Of a DNA stretch of 64,000 nucleotides, positions 46,001 through 58,586 are shown piece by piece. The first letter of the stretch is position 1. The number at the start of each line of letters is the position of its first letter. Source of the stretch: Gonapodya prolifera JEL478 (lineage: Eukaryota; Monoblepharomycota; Monoblepharidomycetes; Monoblepharidales; Gonapodyaceae). The DNA lies in assembly GCA_001574975.1 (NCBI GenBank), contig KQ965737.1, forward strand, positions 784,288 to 848,287. Direction: 5' to 3'. The notes under the pieces are model-generated. The model searched no databases. It was not told the origin of the DNA and saw nothing but the letters and a program-made list of their open reading frames with translations. Position numbers and translations under genes: made by a program.

Positions 46001-46938
46001 CTGCGCAGGCGACAGCGGGAACAGGAACGGGAACGGGAACGGTGCCAGGGACAACGATTCAGGAATCGTTCAGGCGGCTGTGGAGCGGGCGAGCGTCAGT
46101 TAGCAAAGGGTCTGCAGGGAAAGACGGTGACGGCGCCGGTGCCGTAGGGGAGCACAAGGAGGGGTCTGAGCACAAGGACGGACCCGCCGCGGCTGGGACG
46201 GATGGCAAGAGTGCTGCGACGGGAACAACGACGACAACGACGGCCGCGTCAGCATTTTCGGCCTTTTTTCGCCCGCGGGGAGCAACACTTGAAAGGGCAC
46301 CCGAAAACGCATCGAATCCGTTTCTTGCCATGGCGACTGCGCCGCACCGAGCACCTGCCACTACTTCTGCGTCTGCACCAGCCCCCACCCCGCCCGCCCC
46401 CGCCGTGCCGCCGAAAACGAGCGTGGACGTTGCGCCGATCGTGACATCGGTGTCGACATCGCTGCAGGGCGTGTGGCGGATGCTTGGCGGTGTGTCGACT
46501 ACTGGCAAGCCTGGGTCAACTGTGCTGTTTGATGCCGACGCGGCGATGCAGGCGCACGAGGAGGCACACGGGCGAGTTGCTGCCAGCGCAGCAGCCGGGG
46601 CAAAGGACCGTGCCGCGTCACCTCAGCCCAAGGGCCAGCACGCCGCGACGTTACCCGCGAACGGCGACTTGACGGACGGCGAGGCGTGGGAAGGTGGGGA
46701 TCTCGACATGGACGATCTTGACGCGTGGTTGGAAAAGCTTGGGTCGGGCACGACGACACCTACCGCTAAGGGGTCGAAGGGACCTAGTCGGTCAGTAACG
46801 GGGACGGGTCTGGACGCTGTTGGTGTGGAAGAAGGCGGTGATGTGCATGATGACGAGGGGGTGAGTGAGGGCGAGGATGTGGGAAATGTGACGGACGAGA
46901 TTGAGAAGTTGTTGTCCGGGGGTAAGTCAAAGGCGTGA
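43006..46938 (+). CDS. TBC-domain Rab GTPase-activating protein (TBC1D13-like)
   Basis: Exon 1 starts at the ATG at 43006 (MARKVEPQQ) and joins to RLREFEHIVFTGRTG. IDFETFRRQCFAG, ILLNYTPWADRASW and LRSTYYSYVRD follow. The TBC core has DVRRTLPDMAFFQ (arginine-finger region) and ILYLFARLNPGVGYVQGMNE (YxQ glutamine finger). It continues with PDSFFLLTSLLSQFHDHFLR, a long Pro/Ala-rich insert, HPIFFLFRWLTVLMTQEFPL and VLRVWDTVLADI. An intron at 45279-45417 leads to LKLLQNYPHDLV. A very long, disordered, acidic tail ends EIEKLLSGGKSKA. Such proteins speed GTP hydrolysis on Rab/Ypt GTPases. The long tail and the insert between TBC helices are unusual for TBC1D13. Confidence 0.85.
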
Positions 46939-47129
46939 AGGTATGACTTGTTGCAATAATTCGTGTTGTGAAATACAAAGGCTGAGAATTTATGCTCCCA
47001 ACGTCACTGCACTTCAGTGCAAGAACCGAATTAAAAAATGCGAGGAGTTTCTACTTTGATAATGTCTTTCCCACCCATCCTATCCCACCTGTTCCTATCA
47101 TGTTTCGGTACACCTTCCGCCCCAGTTCC

Positions 47130-48152
47130 TCAGTTCGTGCTAACGCTCGCAGTTTGCTGCGCCTTTTCCCTTTTTCGCTCGTGGAAAGCAATCCACCATT
47201 CCCTGCATTCGTCAAATGTGATGTCACCGAGCTGACAGAACTGCTTGAATTTGGTTGGCCACCTCGCCCACGACATCCCATTTTCACATTCCAGTGGGCA
47301 TGCGAAGCCGGGTGGGGGATTTGGAGGTGGTGCTGGACACCAACTGGGGAATTCTGCCCTCCGTTGAAAAAGCTCCCATTTCCTTGCCAACTCCGTAGCC
47401 CGAATTTCCAGGAGAAGCCCGTGCCACGCGCCATTCATCTGTCTCATTTGGAATTCATCCCGCGTATGCTCCAAAATGGTGACAATTTGCATAACCGCAT
47501 TGTCGAAAGCAGTGGGATTGAGGCGGGGGCTGCACACAGAGTCTGTGAACTCTTTCTCCAGCCAATGTGACGCAAACCGCTCGACCGCCACTTCCCATGC
47601 TAACAAGTAATAAAAAAGGGTCTCGGAAACCCGACTTCTCCAATGTGATGACCGGATCTCCTCTGTGAGTATTCCCGTACTCAAGGCGATGTCAGAAGCT
47701 CTCACTGAGAAGGCCTCGTCATCTTCGTCGCAAAACATGAATGATGTGGTGGTGCCGCAAAGTAGGCACTGGTTGAAGTTGATCCGGCGTTCGAAGACGC
47801 CATTGCAGTGGCGCATCACTGACAAGGACAGGTCAAGCGAGCATTCGTTCTTGTGGGAGAGGTCTGCCACCTCTCACACGGTGATTTCGCGCGGCTCTTG
47901 TGCAACAACAACTTTCAGTTGTGTGTGCCGATAGAATTTGATGTTGTTGGCAATTTTGAGTAGCTTCTGCAGCGTGGGCTTTCCGGGGAGGAACGCCAGC
48001 CACAGAATCTCAAGCGGAAGCTTGTCCGCGGTGAGAGAGAATCTTGTCGTGGTGGACGCCTCCCCATCACGGCCCACACCACTGGTTGGCGGCGGGTCCT
48101 GGAGCTGGAGGGGGAGTCCAGGCTGCGTATGCTTGCTTTTGCGCTTCCCCAT
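47130..48152 (-). pseudogene. F-box protein gene with one in-frame stop
   Basis: From the ATG at 48152 the product begins MGKRKSKHTQPGLPLQLQ. An F-box follows (ADKLPLEILWLAFLPGKPTL then LLKIANNIKFYRH). The frame meets a TGA at about 47873 and then continues in the same frame for 246 more residues to 47130 (VADLSHKNECSLDLSLSV onward, with ERFASHWLEKEF and FDECREWWIAFHERKRE). Such a long open continuation suggests a single recent stop, an unrecognised intron spanning the TGA, or a base error. The C-terminal part has paired cysteines near NQCLLCG. It is expected to be an SCF adaptor if functional. Confidence 0.6.
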
Positions 48153-49698
48153 GGTGTTGACGAAAGTAAGTTGTAACTTGGAAAGGAAGGTTTGAAAACG
48201 GGCGTCTCCGTTTCTCAACAGATCCCCTTACCTCTTCTTCTCCTTCGATATTCCTCATCTACGCATGATAATCGCTGTTCAACACCGCCTCCATGCGAAA
48301 CCTGGTGGGTCTGGCGTTTGCTGTTGAGTTGCAGCGATACCTGTACGCTCACATTCCCTGATGCCTATTGCGAACCCCAGCCCTCTCTTGCGTTTATGAC
48401 ACGGACCGCACCGTTTCGTCCTCTGAGCATCTAACTTGGACTCGCATCCTCGGATTGGTGTCTTAAAGATTTGCAACGTAGATCAAACTCAACGCGAGCT
48501 GAGCGTACCGCTCCATTGCACGTTGTATCGCAAGAGCGGGAAACGGACCAGGCTTATGGGAGGTGTTAGAGAGCTCATAGCGAAGGCATCAAGTGAGTTC
48601 ATGTCTCTTAGAACCCAAGTACAAGCTCATCGTGAACGCCTTCTCTCTCCCTACTCGCATTCTTCTCTAGCTATGTCTATGTTTACTTAGCTTCGCTACC
48701 CTCAGTGCGTCGCCGGAGGGGGTTGTGCGGCCAGCAACACCTCTCGAAAGAGACTCCTTCGGTCCACCGACACGACGCGCTGAAGGGCTTAATACACCAC
48801 ACCCGCACAGCCTTCTCTTTTGTCCAAATGTTTCTTTCTGAATTGTCTTTTTCCCTTCCTTGGCTTGCACCCTTTAAAGGGTTGATGCAAGTGTTGTCCC
48901 TATTTGACACAAAGATCCTAAAGTGGCACACAAGCTATTTTTGATTATTTTAGTTCCGGGTTAGTGTTGTATTTTGCTACGTTGGCACGGCGGCAGGCAA
49001 CACATTCAGCGGGAAAGAGAGTAACAACGCCGGCGGTCTGAGCATTTTCATTGAACATGACAGAGTAATATCCCCTCTGGTTGAAGTGAATAAGAACTTG
49101 CGTGGAAAATTTGTATCCAGCAACGGGAAATCAAACTGTTTGGTTTGCTGCCGCACTGAGGTCGTCACGACCTCATGAAAGGCCTCTCCTCTGGCCTTTG
49201 TATGTTGCCTGCCAACGCAGACTCAAACGGTGGTCCCTGTACCATCCATGGGCACTAGAGCAGACTCTGCGGGATGAAGTGTTAGGATGCGGATGCAGTT
49301 CACTTTGCCCGAAGCCGAGCTCCCGCCTTCCCAAGGAGCATTCATTGCATGCATTCGAATAATTCGATTGAACTTTTCTGTTCAGTTTCCCTGCCAAGTC
49401 TCGGTTGATGAACCGCCACGAGGTCGCAACTCCGAGGTTCTCCTCAGGGCTTAGTAACATCGCTCGGGATAAGGACGATTGTACCGATTGTACCGAACCG
49501 AGAAATCCAAGTTAGACGCGATTTTCGGGACTTTTAAGTCGTGGAAATCATCCGAAAGAGATCAATCCGACCCTTTCTGTGCCTTGGACGCCAACTGAAC
49601 ACTCATAACCAAGCGGCGATTGCCATACCATTCTTTTGCACCCCATACACCCCTCGGACGAATCTGCATTCGCACTCGAAAAATCAACAGCAGGAATC
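48153..49698. other. 1.5-kb stretch without a supported gene
   Basis: Only short frames without domain features were found. It includes the upstream region of the F-box gene and the promoter region of the membrane-protein gene at 49699. The motif ttgtaccgattgtaccga near 49479 echoes ttgtacc repeats near 27070. Confidence 0.4.
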
Positions 49699-50866
49699 AT
49701 GTCTACCGCAAATTCATCGACACCCACAGGCAGCGCTCTTCAGTATCTTGTCGACACTTATTCGACCACCTTGGCCTTTGTCGTGGCCACCCTCTACCTG
49801 TTGCTCGGCATTGTATCAGCGGTGTCTGCTTGGAGGGATCGCAAAGTTGCTCTGAGAACTTATATTCTTCTCGCAGTGTTTACACTCAGTAAGTCATGCG
49901 TGCCAACTCCTCGCGAGACGACGCCACCTCACTTCTTTCATCCGGAACAGCGCGCGCAGTGACTTTTATACTCAGGGGTGTTCTTCCAAGTGCATTTAGT
50001 ATCGCACTCTACGCCACCTACCAGACCATGCTCGCAGCCGCATTCATTATTTTGTTCGTTACCTTGTTACACATTCTTACGGAAGCGCTAAGCAGATTGG
50101 GAAGCGTCGCGGGAAGTGACTTCTCACTCGGTACCACTGAAATGAATCGGATAAAGAGAGGTGAGAACTCGCTCTGCACATTGTGCCAGATTTTAGGCAC
50201 ATAAGCTTACACCTCGTCACGGTTGCTGTTCCCCGCAGCTCACACAATTATTGTCATGGCATTCGTCGCGATGGGTGTCACTGCCGCTGTGAAGCTCTCG
50301 GACCCAACCACATCAGTGGACGACACCAACTTGGCCAAAATCCTGCGCAAGGTCGTCACCTATGGGCTCATCGTGCTCAACGTGGGGTACTTGGCTGCTT
50401 CCATCTATGGGCTGACACGCACGGTGCGTGTTGAGGATGGGCAACACGAGCTGGTGCCGAACCAACAGGATGCTGCGAAGGAGTCGCTATCGACCGAGGG
50501 CTCTCTTCCCTTGGGACCGAACATCCCAAAAATTAGAAGGGTGCGTCGTGCCGTGTTTCGCCGACTTAAATCGCCAGTTTCTCATTTTCAGCTTTTGGTC
50601 CCTCTAGGCTTTACTATTCGTCGTCCTCCCCACCAGTCTCGTGCTTCTTGTACGAATGGCTTACTCTGCGGCAGTACTGGACGCCAATCCGTACACTGAC
50701 GCAATCTACCGAGAGCATACCTGGTACCCCCTCGTTGTCTTGCCAGGTGAGTCCTGAAAGTGCCGCAACAAAGTTCACACGAAAAGTAATGCTTCCTTCT
50801 GCCATAGAAATGATTGCACTTTTTCTGTTGAATCTTCCAATTGCCTTTGGATTTACACATTCGTGA
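49699..50866 (+). CDS. Multi-pass (about 7 TM) fungal membrane protein
   Basis: The start is the ATG at 49699. There are five or six exons. Helices visible: LAFVVATLYLLLGIVSAVSA, TYILLAVFTL, VTFILRGVLPSAFSIALYAT, MLAAAFIILFVTLLHILTEA, TIIVMAFVAMGVTAAVKL, VTYGLIVLNVGYLAASIYGL, LLFVVLPTSLVLLVRMAYSA and the last one, EMIALFLLNLPIAFGF. A long cytosolic loop (VRVEDGQHELVPNQQ onward) precedes the final helices. The layout resembles fungal seven-helix families such as RTA1-like or DUF7702-type proteins. I could not match a signature, so the role is unknown. Confidence 0.65.
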
Positions 50867-51173
50867 TTGGAGTGTAGCATGATAGATGACTGTCAGGGAG
50901 AGATAGAAAGTAGTAACGTTAGACTCACTCACTTGCACAAATTGTAACATTATTGACATATGCAAAACATTGTAAACCACACAGATGAGCGCGTCGTACA
51001 TGCCATATTCGTTTCCAGTTGAATTGCGTGGTGATACGTAATATTTGCAACGGTCCCACTCAACAACAGAAAACAGATGACTGGAAGACTCGAGAGCACG
51101 ACCACAGACACAAAATAGATTACGGTACGGTCTCCGGGTTGAAAAAAACATAATTGTATAAACAATCTATATT

Positions 51174-52175
51174 TCATCGTACGGAGAGCCAGTCTCCGCC
51201 TGCGATCCAGTCCAGCAGAGCGTTCAACTCCTTCCTACTGCTCACATACACATCTCCAAGCAGTCCCGACAGTACGGCGACCGCCGTTGTCGCAGTCAGC
51301 AGGCCAATAGCGTGCGTCACGGTGAGAGGTGGGGAGAATGTTGAGGGTGGTGCAAGGTAGACGTCGCGAGTCGTCTGTGCCTTCTCGCGCGAGGCGTCAA
51401 ACGACGGCATTCCGCGGAATAATTCCCGATAGGCGATCCTGGCTCCCGATACTCCGTGGTACACACCCGCGAGTGCCAGTGTCAGGGATCCCAATGTGGC
51501 CGCGATGGGATAACGGTTCATAGCGAGGGAAACAAAGGAGTAAGAGATGAGGTCTGTTTCTCGGGATTTCCAGTAGAGCTGGGGGAGGTATCTGGAAAGC
51601 CTGTTCGTCAGTTTGAGTGAGGCGCATACATTCAGCAACATCATACGAACCGTAGGGCAAGAAAATGCGCCGATTTCAACACCACCAAGGACCATCCTGC
51701 GCTCCTCATCCAGTTCTTTTCGTCCACGATGTGAGATGGGCGCGCCTGCTTCACAACATCTTCACGCGAAGCGCCGGCTTTTAGCAACCCCTGTTCCGCC
51801 AGGTCATGCTCGTCCGGCAGTGTTTTTACGGCAGCGCCTGCGCTTCGTCGGTAAGCCTTGACGGATCCGGCCGCGACGTGGACGATTGGGCATACTCCGA
51901 TCACGACCACTTCAAAGTTGGGATCTGTTTCACGCGGCATCAAGGTCCCATTCGACGCCGCGAGCTGGATTCGACTTGCCTCTGTAAAGCACCCTCAGCA
52001 TTTCCATGACGTCGTTTGCCGTATCGACTGACACGATCACGGACGAAAGATTGAGAAGGTGCGGGAAGAGGAAGAGACCGTAGGCGCCTCCAGTGAGCGC
52101 TTGGATGACCGTGAGAGTGCGGTCAGAAAGGAAAGACTCCTTCGTGGGTGCATCGTCTTCGCCGCCGTGTGACAT
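51174..52175 (-). CDS. Membrane protein, possibly MCP1/DUF1691-like mitochondrial protein
   Basis: The start is the ATG at 52175 (MSHGGEDDAPTKESF). Helix 1 (LTVIQALTGGAYGLFLFPHL) and LSSVIVSVDTANDVMEML follow. A middle exon has DPNFEVVVIGVCPIVHVAAG and a charged loop ending HIVDEKNWMRSAGW. The last exon has AMNRYPIAATLGSLTLALAG, VYHGVSGARIAYREL and VTHAIGLLTATTAVAVLSG. The His-Gly-x-x-Gly-x-Arg pattern after a helix and the first helix resemble the MCP1 transmembrane domain of fungal mitochondrial lipid homeostasis proteins. The assignment is tentative, and the tail faces the neighbouring seven-helix gene (convergent). Confidence 0.5.
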
Positions 52176-52320
52176 GTTTGGTTCTCTGGACGTGGCAGGC
52201 AACCGGCGGCTGCGGACTGCAGACTACAGGCAAGAACAAACTTTCAGCTTGTGCCAATTTTACAACTTTACAAAATCGAGATTGTGCATTGATATATCTA
52301 AGTCTCCACGTCTTGATGTA

Positions 52321-55300
52321 CTACATAGCTTCTGTCGCTCCATGCGGCCTCCCATTGCCACTCTGCCCCCCATCGTTTCCCAAGACACCCTCTGGGGCGC
52401 TCCCTTGAATCACCGGCACACCGCCAGTCTCACCCACACCCACGATCAGATCCCCCTTGGAGTCTGACGAAACGACCACGGTCGGAGCCTTGAGCAAGGG
52501 GGCGGGCTTTTCGCTTCCCTTGGAGGACCGGCGGCGGCGGATGGAGCCAAAGAAGTTGGGACGGGAGGATGAGCTACCGGATAGCGACGTAGCGGGGGCG
52601 GAGGCGGCGGAGGAGGGGCTTACCGGGGAGGCGGCGTTGGGAGAGTTTGGGAGGGGGTCGGTTTTGCTGGAGTTCGTTCTGCTTGCTTGAGTCAGCTCTA
52701 CGCCGTCTCCTTCATTCAGTCCCATTTGAGGGCCGCTGTCTGTGTTGCCATTCCGTACACTGGACGGCGTCGCGATGGGGGTCTTGCCACCGGCGTCGGC
52801 CAAGACAGTTGTCGCGGGTGGAGGAGCCGCGGTTGCGCCCGCTGCAAATTCATTAAGAGAAGACATGCTGCCGTCAGGGACATGAGGTGCCTGATACGAT
52901 GATGAGGTTGGGTGCATACAAGATCAGGAGAAAGGTTGTCAGACAAGGTGTCACCACTTCATCCCCATCTCACACTCCCAAACCCTACTCACCGCAATCT
53001 CAACTGGAGCCGTCGTCGTCTGCATTGGCTTCGCATTCTTGAAATCAAATACCGTAAACTTCATTTCCATCTCCATCATCTCTTTGGACAGACCGTCTGT
53101 CGGGGCTCCTCCTGGCGCCACACTGGCCTGCGTTGAAATGTGCACACGCGCCATCAGCTGCGGGTTCGCCGGTGCACCGTCCCCACCCGCCGAGGCCGCC
53201 GCGCCCGGTGCGGCCGTCCCGGGACTAAGTGTCGCGGGCTTGTGCTTGCGCGGTTTGACCCGGAGAGGGTTGTCTTCGAGAAGGAGCTCTTCGAGCTCGT
53301 GCGAGGCGTCGAAGTTGCACGCGTTGGGCTGGTGGGTGGAAGGTGTGATTGGTTAGCATTCGCATGGACAAGTCCCTTGTCCGACCCGTCAAGGGGAAAT
53401 CTCACATCAGGCACGAACGCCGGGTTGATTTCCTTCTTCAAAACCTTATCCCAATCTATGCTCGAAAAGAACGGATGTCTCTTGATCGCATCCAGCCCCC
53501 CGGCCTCTTTGCATCCCAGGCGCTTCATAATATCCCTCGTGAGGAACTGTGGTTGGAGTGGGTGTGGTAGTGAGGAAACACACGTAAATGAGACAAGGGA
53601 ACACGTGGACGAAGTGAAGGATAGTACTCACCCCCTTCATGCAGTCGATGCACTCCGGTGAGAATTTGGACGCCTCGGGTGGTATTTCCAGCGTGTCCTG
53701 CATGATAGATTTCTGGAGAAGTTCGTTCGTCTTGCCGTGGAAGGGGCGCTTTTTGTGGTTGTGGTTGTGGTGGCAGAATCAATGTTGGATTGGAACCACC
53801 ACACCCACACCGCAACCGAACCTCACCTTCTCAAACAACAACTCATACATCACGACCCCCAAACTCCACCAATCCACCGACTCGTTGTACCCCGCACGCT
53901 TCTCCTTTCCGCCGTCACTGGCCTTGCCTGTGGCGGCAGTGGCGGCGGTCGCGACACCGTCTTTCGTCTTGTCCCCAGCAGCAGTAGCGCCGGCAGTCTT
54001 GAGCGCCTCCGAGCTCCCCGTTGTGCCGGTCTTACCCTCTTTATCGCCTGACCCTGCCGCACGGGCGCTCGCCGGTGTTGCCGGGTCCTCGGCGCTCTCC
54101 TTCTCGGCCGCCCCAGCCCCCGCCTCGCCCTCGGCCTTCTTCTCCTTCTCGCGCTCCTTCTCCTTCCGCTTCTGCCTTTCCCGCTCGCGCTCCTTCTCCC
54201 GTTCCTGCGAGGCCACGAAGATTTCGGGCGCCATGTATGCCATGGACCCTGCTACGGCGGTGAGCGGACGTTCGGGACGAATTTTGACGGCGATGTTGAA
54301 GTCGGTCAAGTGCGCGTGGCCACCGGCGTCCAGGAGGACTGGGGTGGGTGGTTTCGGGATTTAAGGGGTGAAAGGGTGGAGCACGATGAGACAAGGACTG
54401 ACACGCCTCATGCGAAACGACCAACTCGACCGCTTCACACTAGATTGATCGCCCCACTCAAGATCCGCTCTCTCCCGCTGTCAACGTGTCTCCTCAAACT
54501 ACGTCTGCACACTGTCGCAACAGCCGCAAACTTTCATCTCATCACACTCAGCCAAATCGCCCACTCCTCATTTCCCGTCCCTCCGCTCAGCACATCCCCC
54601 CAAACGTACTGTTATCTGGCTTCAAATCCCTATGCACGATCTTCTTCTCGCCATGCAAGTAGCTCAACGCGAGCGCACACTCTGCCATGTACAATTTCAC
54701 TGCCTCCTCCGAGAAATGCCCGGCGCGTTCAAGGTGGAACCGCATGTCACCGCCAAGCATTAGGTCGATCACCATGAAGAGGTTCTCGTCGTCTTGAAAG
54801 GCGTAGCGGAGGTTGCTAGCGGTTAGAGATGATGTGAGATGACGAACAGGGAAAGGTGGATGTCGCTGAGGTTTGGGTGGAGCATAACGCCATTCGTGCC
54901 TCACACGACTACATTCGCCTTCGCTGGCTTGGTCAAAAGGTATATCTCTTGGCGACGTATCCGATTCCCAAGTTCTCCAACGCCCGCATTCTCGCACCGA
55001 CGTAAACTTTCCCCACCATGATCCACTCACCAAATAAACGGGTGGTTAATCTCCTCGAGCATCTTGCGCTCCTGGATGATGTTGTCGATGGCCTTCATCC
55101 CAATACACTGCTCCTTGTTGATGTACTTGAGGGCCCATATTTCTTTGGTCTGTTTGTGTTGGACAATGCGGACCTGGGGTGTGTTTGAAGGGATGGGGAG
55201 GGGAGAGTGGGAGGAGTTGTAGGGGACAGGAGAAGGTAAGCGTTGTGCACGATAGATGCAAAGGAGCGGAGCGGTCGTTGTGAAAGAAAAGAGATCCGTT

Positions 55301-55993
55301 TCGAGTCCAGGTGTGCAGTTGAGCATCAATCATGCGCTCGAATACTGCTCTCATGCAATTCGCCAATCACGGCATCCGTGTCGGAATGCTTTTATCCATG
55401 TAAATTTAACCATCCATATCACATTTAGATCTCCATTTGCGAATCGAAACGTGTCCGCGTGGGTCTCGTCCCCCCAATATACAAGTGAATGGGTGTCCAA
55501 TTCCAATTGGGCACATGAAGTCAACGTTCCAAGTTCACCAATGTTTGTCATTTGAAGATGACTTGTTAATCGCGAATTCGCATGTGCAGTGGCCCGTTGT
55601 CGGAGGATGGGTATGTGATCCTCCCACAGCGATATGCAAGATCCACGGGTATCCGCGTCCGTGTACGCGACTGCCGTACTGTCTCTGACTCAAATGCAAC
55701 TCGGATCGCGGTGTAGACACGAGCAGAGCCCCTCTCACGCGCGATCGGGGGAGAGATGGGAGGGAGGAGCGGGAGCAGTGGAGGGAGAGAGGGAGCAACA
55801 CACCTTTCCAAACGCGCCCTTGCCAACGACTCTGAGCAGATTAAAGTGATTGAGCTCGACTGTGCGATTGGGGGATGGGGTTGGTGGGATGGGTGAGCGT
55901 GGATGGGCCCATGGTAGCGAGTACGGCAGCAGAGAGTCGCGCACCTTCCTGCGAGAAGTCGATTGGCTCCTCCTTGCAGCACGCGCCGCCCAT
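52321..55993 (-). CDS. AGC protein kinase of the YANK/STK32 type
   Basis: Start [16 protein letters not shown] (ATG 55993): Gly2 and two Cys are consistent with myristoylation and palmitoylation. Exons then give [90 protein letters not shown] (DFN in place of DFG), [12 protein letters not shown] Lys/Glu/Ala-rich insert of about 95 residues follows, then [40 protein letters not shown] and [12 protein letters not shown]. The DFN motif and the unusual start are shared with human STK32A-C. The C-terminal tail is Ser-rich and disordered, ending near GATEAM. Its substrates are unknown. It probably sits at the plasma membrane. Confidence 0.85.
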
Positions 55994-58586
55994 GTGCTGT
56001 GTGCGCGAGTGCGGATGCGATTGGGGATTGGTGCGCGCGGGATCAAATGTCCGTGTGTGTTCGACTACTGTGGTCTCAGCTGTGTCTCATCAAAACAAAA
56101 TGCCTTCTATCTCATGATTCTGCTGTACTCTTATCACAACTACCTTGCTTATATTCCTCGCCTCCCCATCTAGTTGTGCAGGACTCCAAATCCCCATGGC
56201 ACTGACACACTCCCAACCCTACTGACTCCCACACCAACTCCTAATCAATTACACGTCGCTTCTTTTGTGCACGGGATTGTGCATTACTATGCGTGATGTT
56301 CCTCTAGCTGGCTTGACTCTTTGGAGTTCCACTTCGCACTGGATAAAATGGTGGAGATTACGCCACCATGACCATGTTATCTTTGGAGGAGCTTGAGGTC
56401 ACCAGGTGACAATTTGCGAGAAAAAGCTATGAATGGGGGGTCGGTTGGCACGTGCCTTTTGGAAACCTGGGGTCGAGTGCCGATCACCACTACAGAACGA
56501 ACAAAATGGAGGGAACTTCTTTTTGACCCATTCACGACAGAAGGTCCAAAAAGTGAGGAGCACCAAAACCATCTTGGGTAGAGCCATGAAAAGCCAACAA
56601 ATTCCACTGAAGCAGTGATAGACCGAGGTTGTTCATTCGTAAAAAATGAAGTCATTATCCAGATTTACAAGGGAACATCTCTCAACTCCAAAAGTTCAAC
56701 GCTTCCTGAAGTATTTTGTGCGACTCGACGCGTGGCTGATGATCAGCAATCGCAGTTATAAGAAGTTTACGTTTCACTGTGAATTCTGAACAGGGTGCTC
56801 CAAAATGGCAGAATGACAAGCTGACTTGAAGTGCCATGTTTGCAAAGAGAATGGCAGGGCTCTCAAATCGACGCGAGAATGAAAAGCGGATCTCCCACTT
56901 GACAAGACTCAAGACGAAGTCTCCGCAGTGGCTCGTCGTGCGGGCTGTTGGGAAACTCGAAAGTGGCGTCTTCCCAACATTTAGCAATCATAAGAAGCAG
57001 AATTCGGCGAAGGGTGAATGAAACGGGGACGCCAATGGAATAGGGCTGACGATGAAAAGAGGCGCTTCTGATTGTAAAACGACGATTATCGCCAATCACC
57101 AGAAGAGATTGCAACGGGGCCTCTTCCAATCAACAGAAAGCCGTCATTCCACCTTTGGTTTGCTTCGTGACTGAGCGACTGATCCAGCTGTGACGATTTA
57201 CGTTGCATTCGCTGGGAGTAAAGAAAACCACATCGCTTCGTTTTGCTGATGGGCAAAAGCGTTGGTGCGGTATTCTTTACCCACCAGAGGATGGAAAACG
57301 AGACAGTTCCACAAGCAAGGACGGTCAGGTCAGGGTTGCGGATTTGCACGTTGGTTGAAGATAAGACCCCACCACCGGCTAAATAATATGTGGGCAACCC
57401 TCCACTCTCGAAAAATCCACAGTCATCTGGCGACACTCCAACTGCAAACGGCGTCGCCCGCTCCGGTACCGCATGTGTCGCTTCTTGTCCCGAGTCCCCG
57501 ACCCGCTCCCTCGCCGGCAGTTGACTGACGGTCAGGACTCCTCCTCTCTGTTGAATCCCCCTTGTCGGTCTCGCTCCACTACTCCGAGTCGATACATATC
57601 CCGTTGCGATGCGGTAAATGCTGTCTGCCTTCAGGGTACGAGACCCAGTCGGTACAGGGCGGGGAGTCGCGCAGAGTCGCTGTAACCCTTCGATACCCAT
57701 CATTTGCCACGCGAAAGCAAAGGAAATCCGCCTCTAAGTAGACGGCCACGCATCATCGCCCCTCGTGAGAGCATGGAGCGAGACGCATCGAGAATCAAGA
57801 TCCCAAAACCCTTTTCATTCGCCGGCAAAGAGTGGGGGAGCTACATGGCGATTTTGGGTGGCTATAATTTGGTTCATTTCTAGGTGAGAATTGGTGATAT
57901 CGTCAGCTTTAAGGGTCTGGGCCTATCTAACTTCGAAGGATCAGTTGGAGTGAGGGGTAGTTTCGAGGATCCTGGCATACTCCTAGTTCGCACTTCAATT
58001 TCACAAGGTATGTAGTGGTGTGTCATCTTATACTCGACCGATCTAGTGGAGGGTCCTTTGCAGAAATCGCGAATATGTGGCCATCCGGAACTCGAAAGCA
58101 TCCCGATTTACATACTATCCACTTGGTGAGTGAAGTTTATTCTTGGTAACAAGATAATCGAGTCTCACGTTCACACTCGCTTCATCCACTTCCAGATTGA
58201 AAGGCGGCGGGTTGGGTTGTGTGGATCGGTCAAGTTTTGTAGGCAGCGAGGGACCGACTAGAAGAACTTAACAGTTGGACAAACCTTGTAAACAAATGCA
58301 GTTTTATTTGATCGTCAGTCATTGCGAGTTGGTACGACAGATATTTTCCACTTGCAGACTCGTTTATACCAAACATCGTCACAATAGAGTTGCTCTCTCT
58401 CCTCCTCTCTCTCACCGCACAATTATCGTCTCTCTTGATTTATGGGTCGTACTTCCTCCCTGCGCACCTGCACCTCTTCCCCCCGCAAACGTGTAAATAC
58501 AAACATATCAGCGGTTGAACCACCAACCGCGGTCACATCGCAGCTCACGTTGCCTCTCCTAGCCACATTCCCGCCAACACCGCGCG
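55994..58586. other. 2.6-kb stretch without a supported gene
   Basis: A minus-strand frame of about 205 codons at 57086-57703 is open but shows no domain, membrane helix or splice partner. Other frames are shorter. The first part is upstream of the kinase and the last part is upstream of the glucosyltransferase. No transposon feature was seen. Confidence 0.4.

Noticed and set aside
45085-46508. Long minus-strand frames opposite the TBC gene
   Set aside because: These are shadow frames in GC-rich coding DNA. The plus-strand frame has the TBC motifs.
57086-57703. A 205-codon minus-strand frame
   Set aside because: It has no recognisable motif, no splice partner and no clear promoter. It is kept only as a note on the gene-free stretch.
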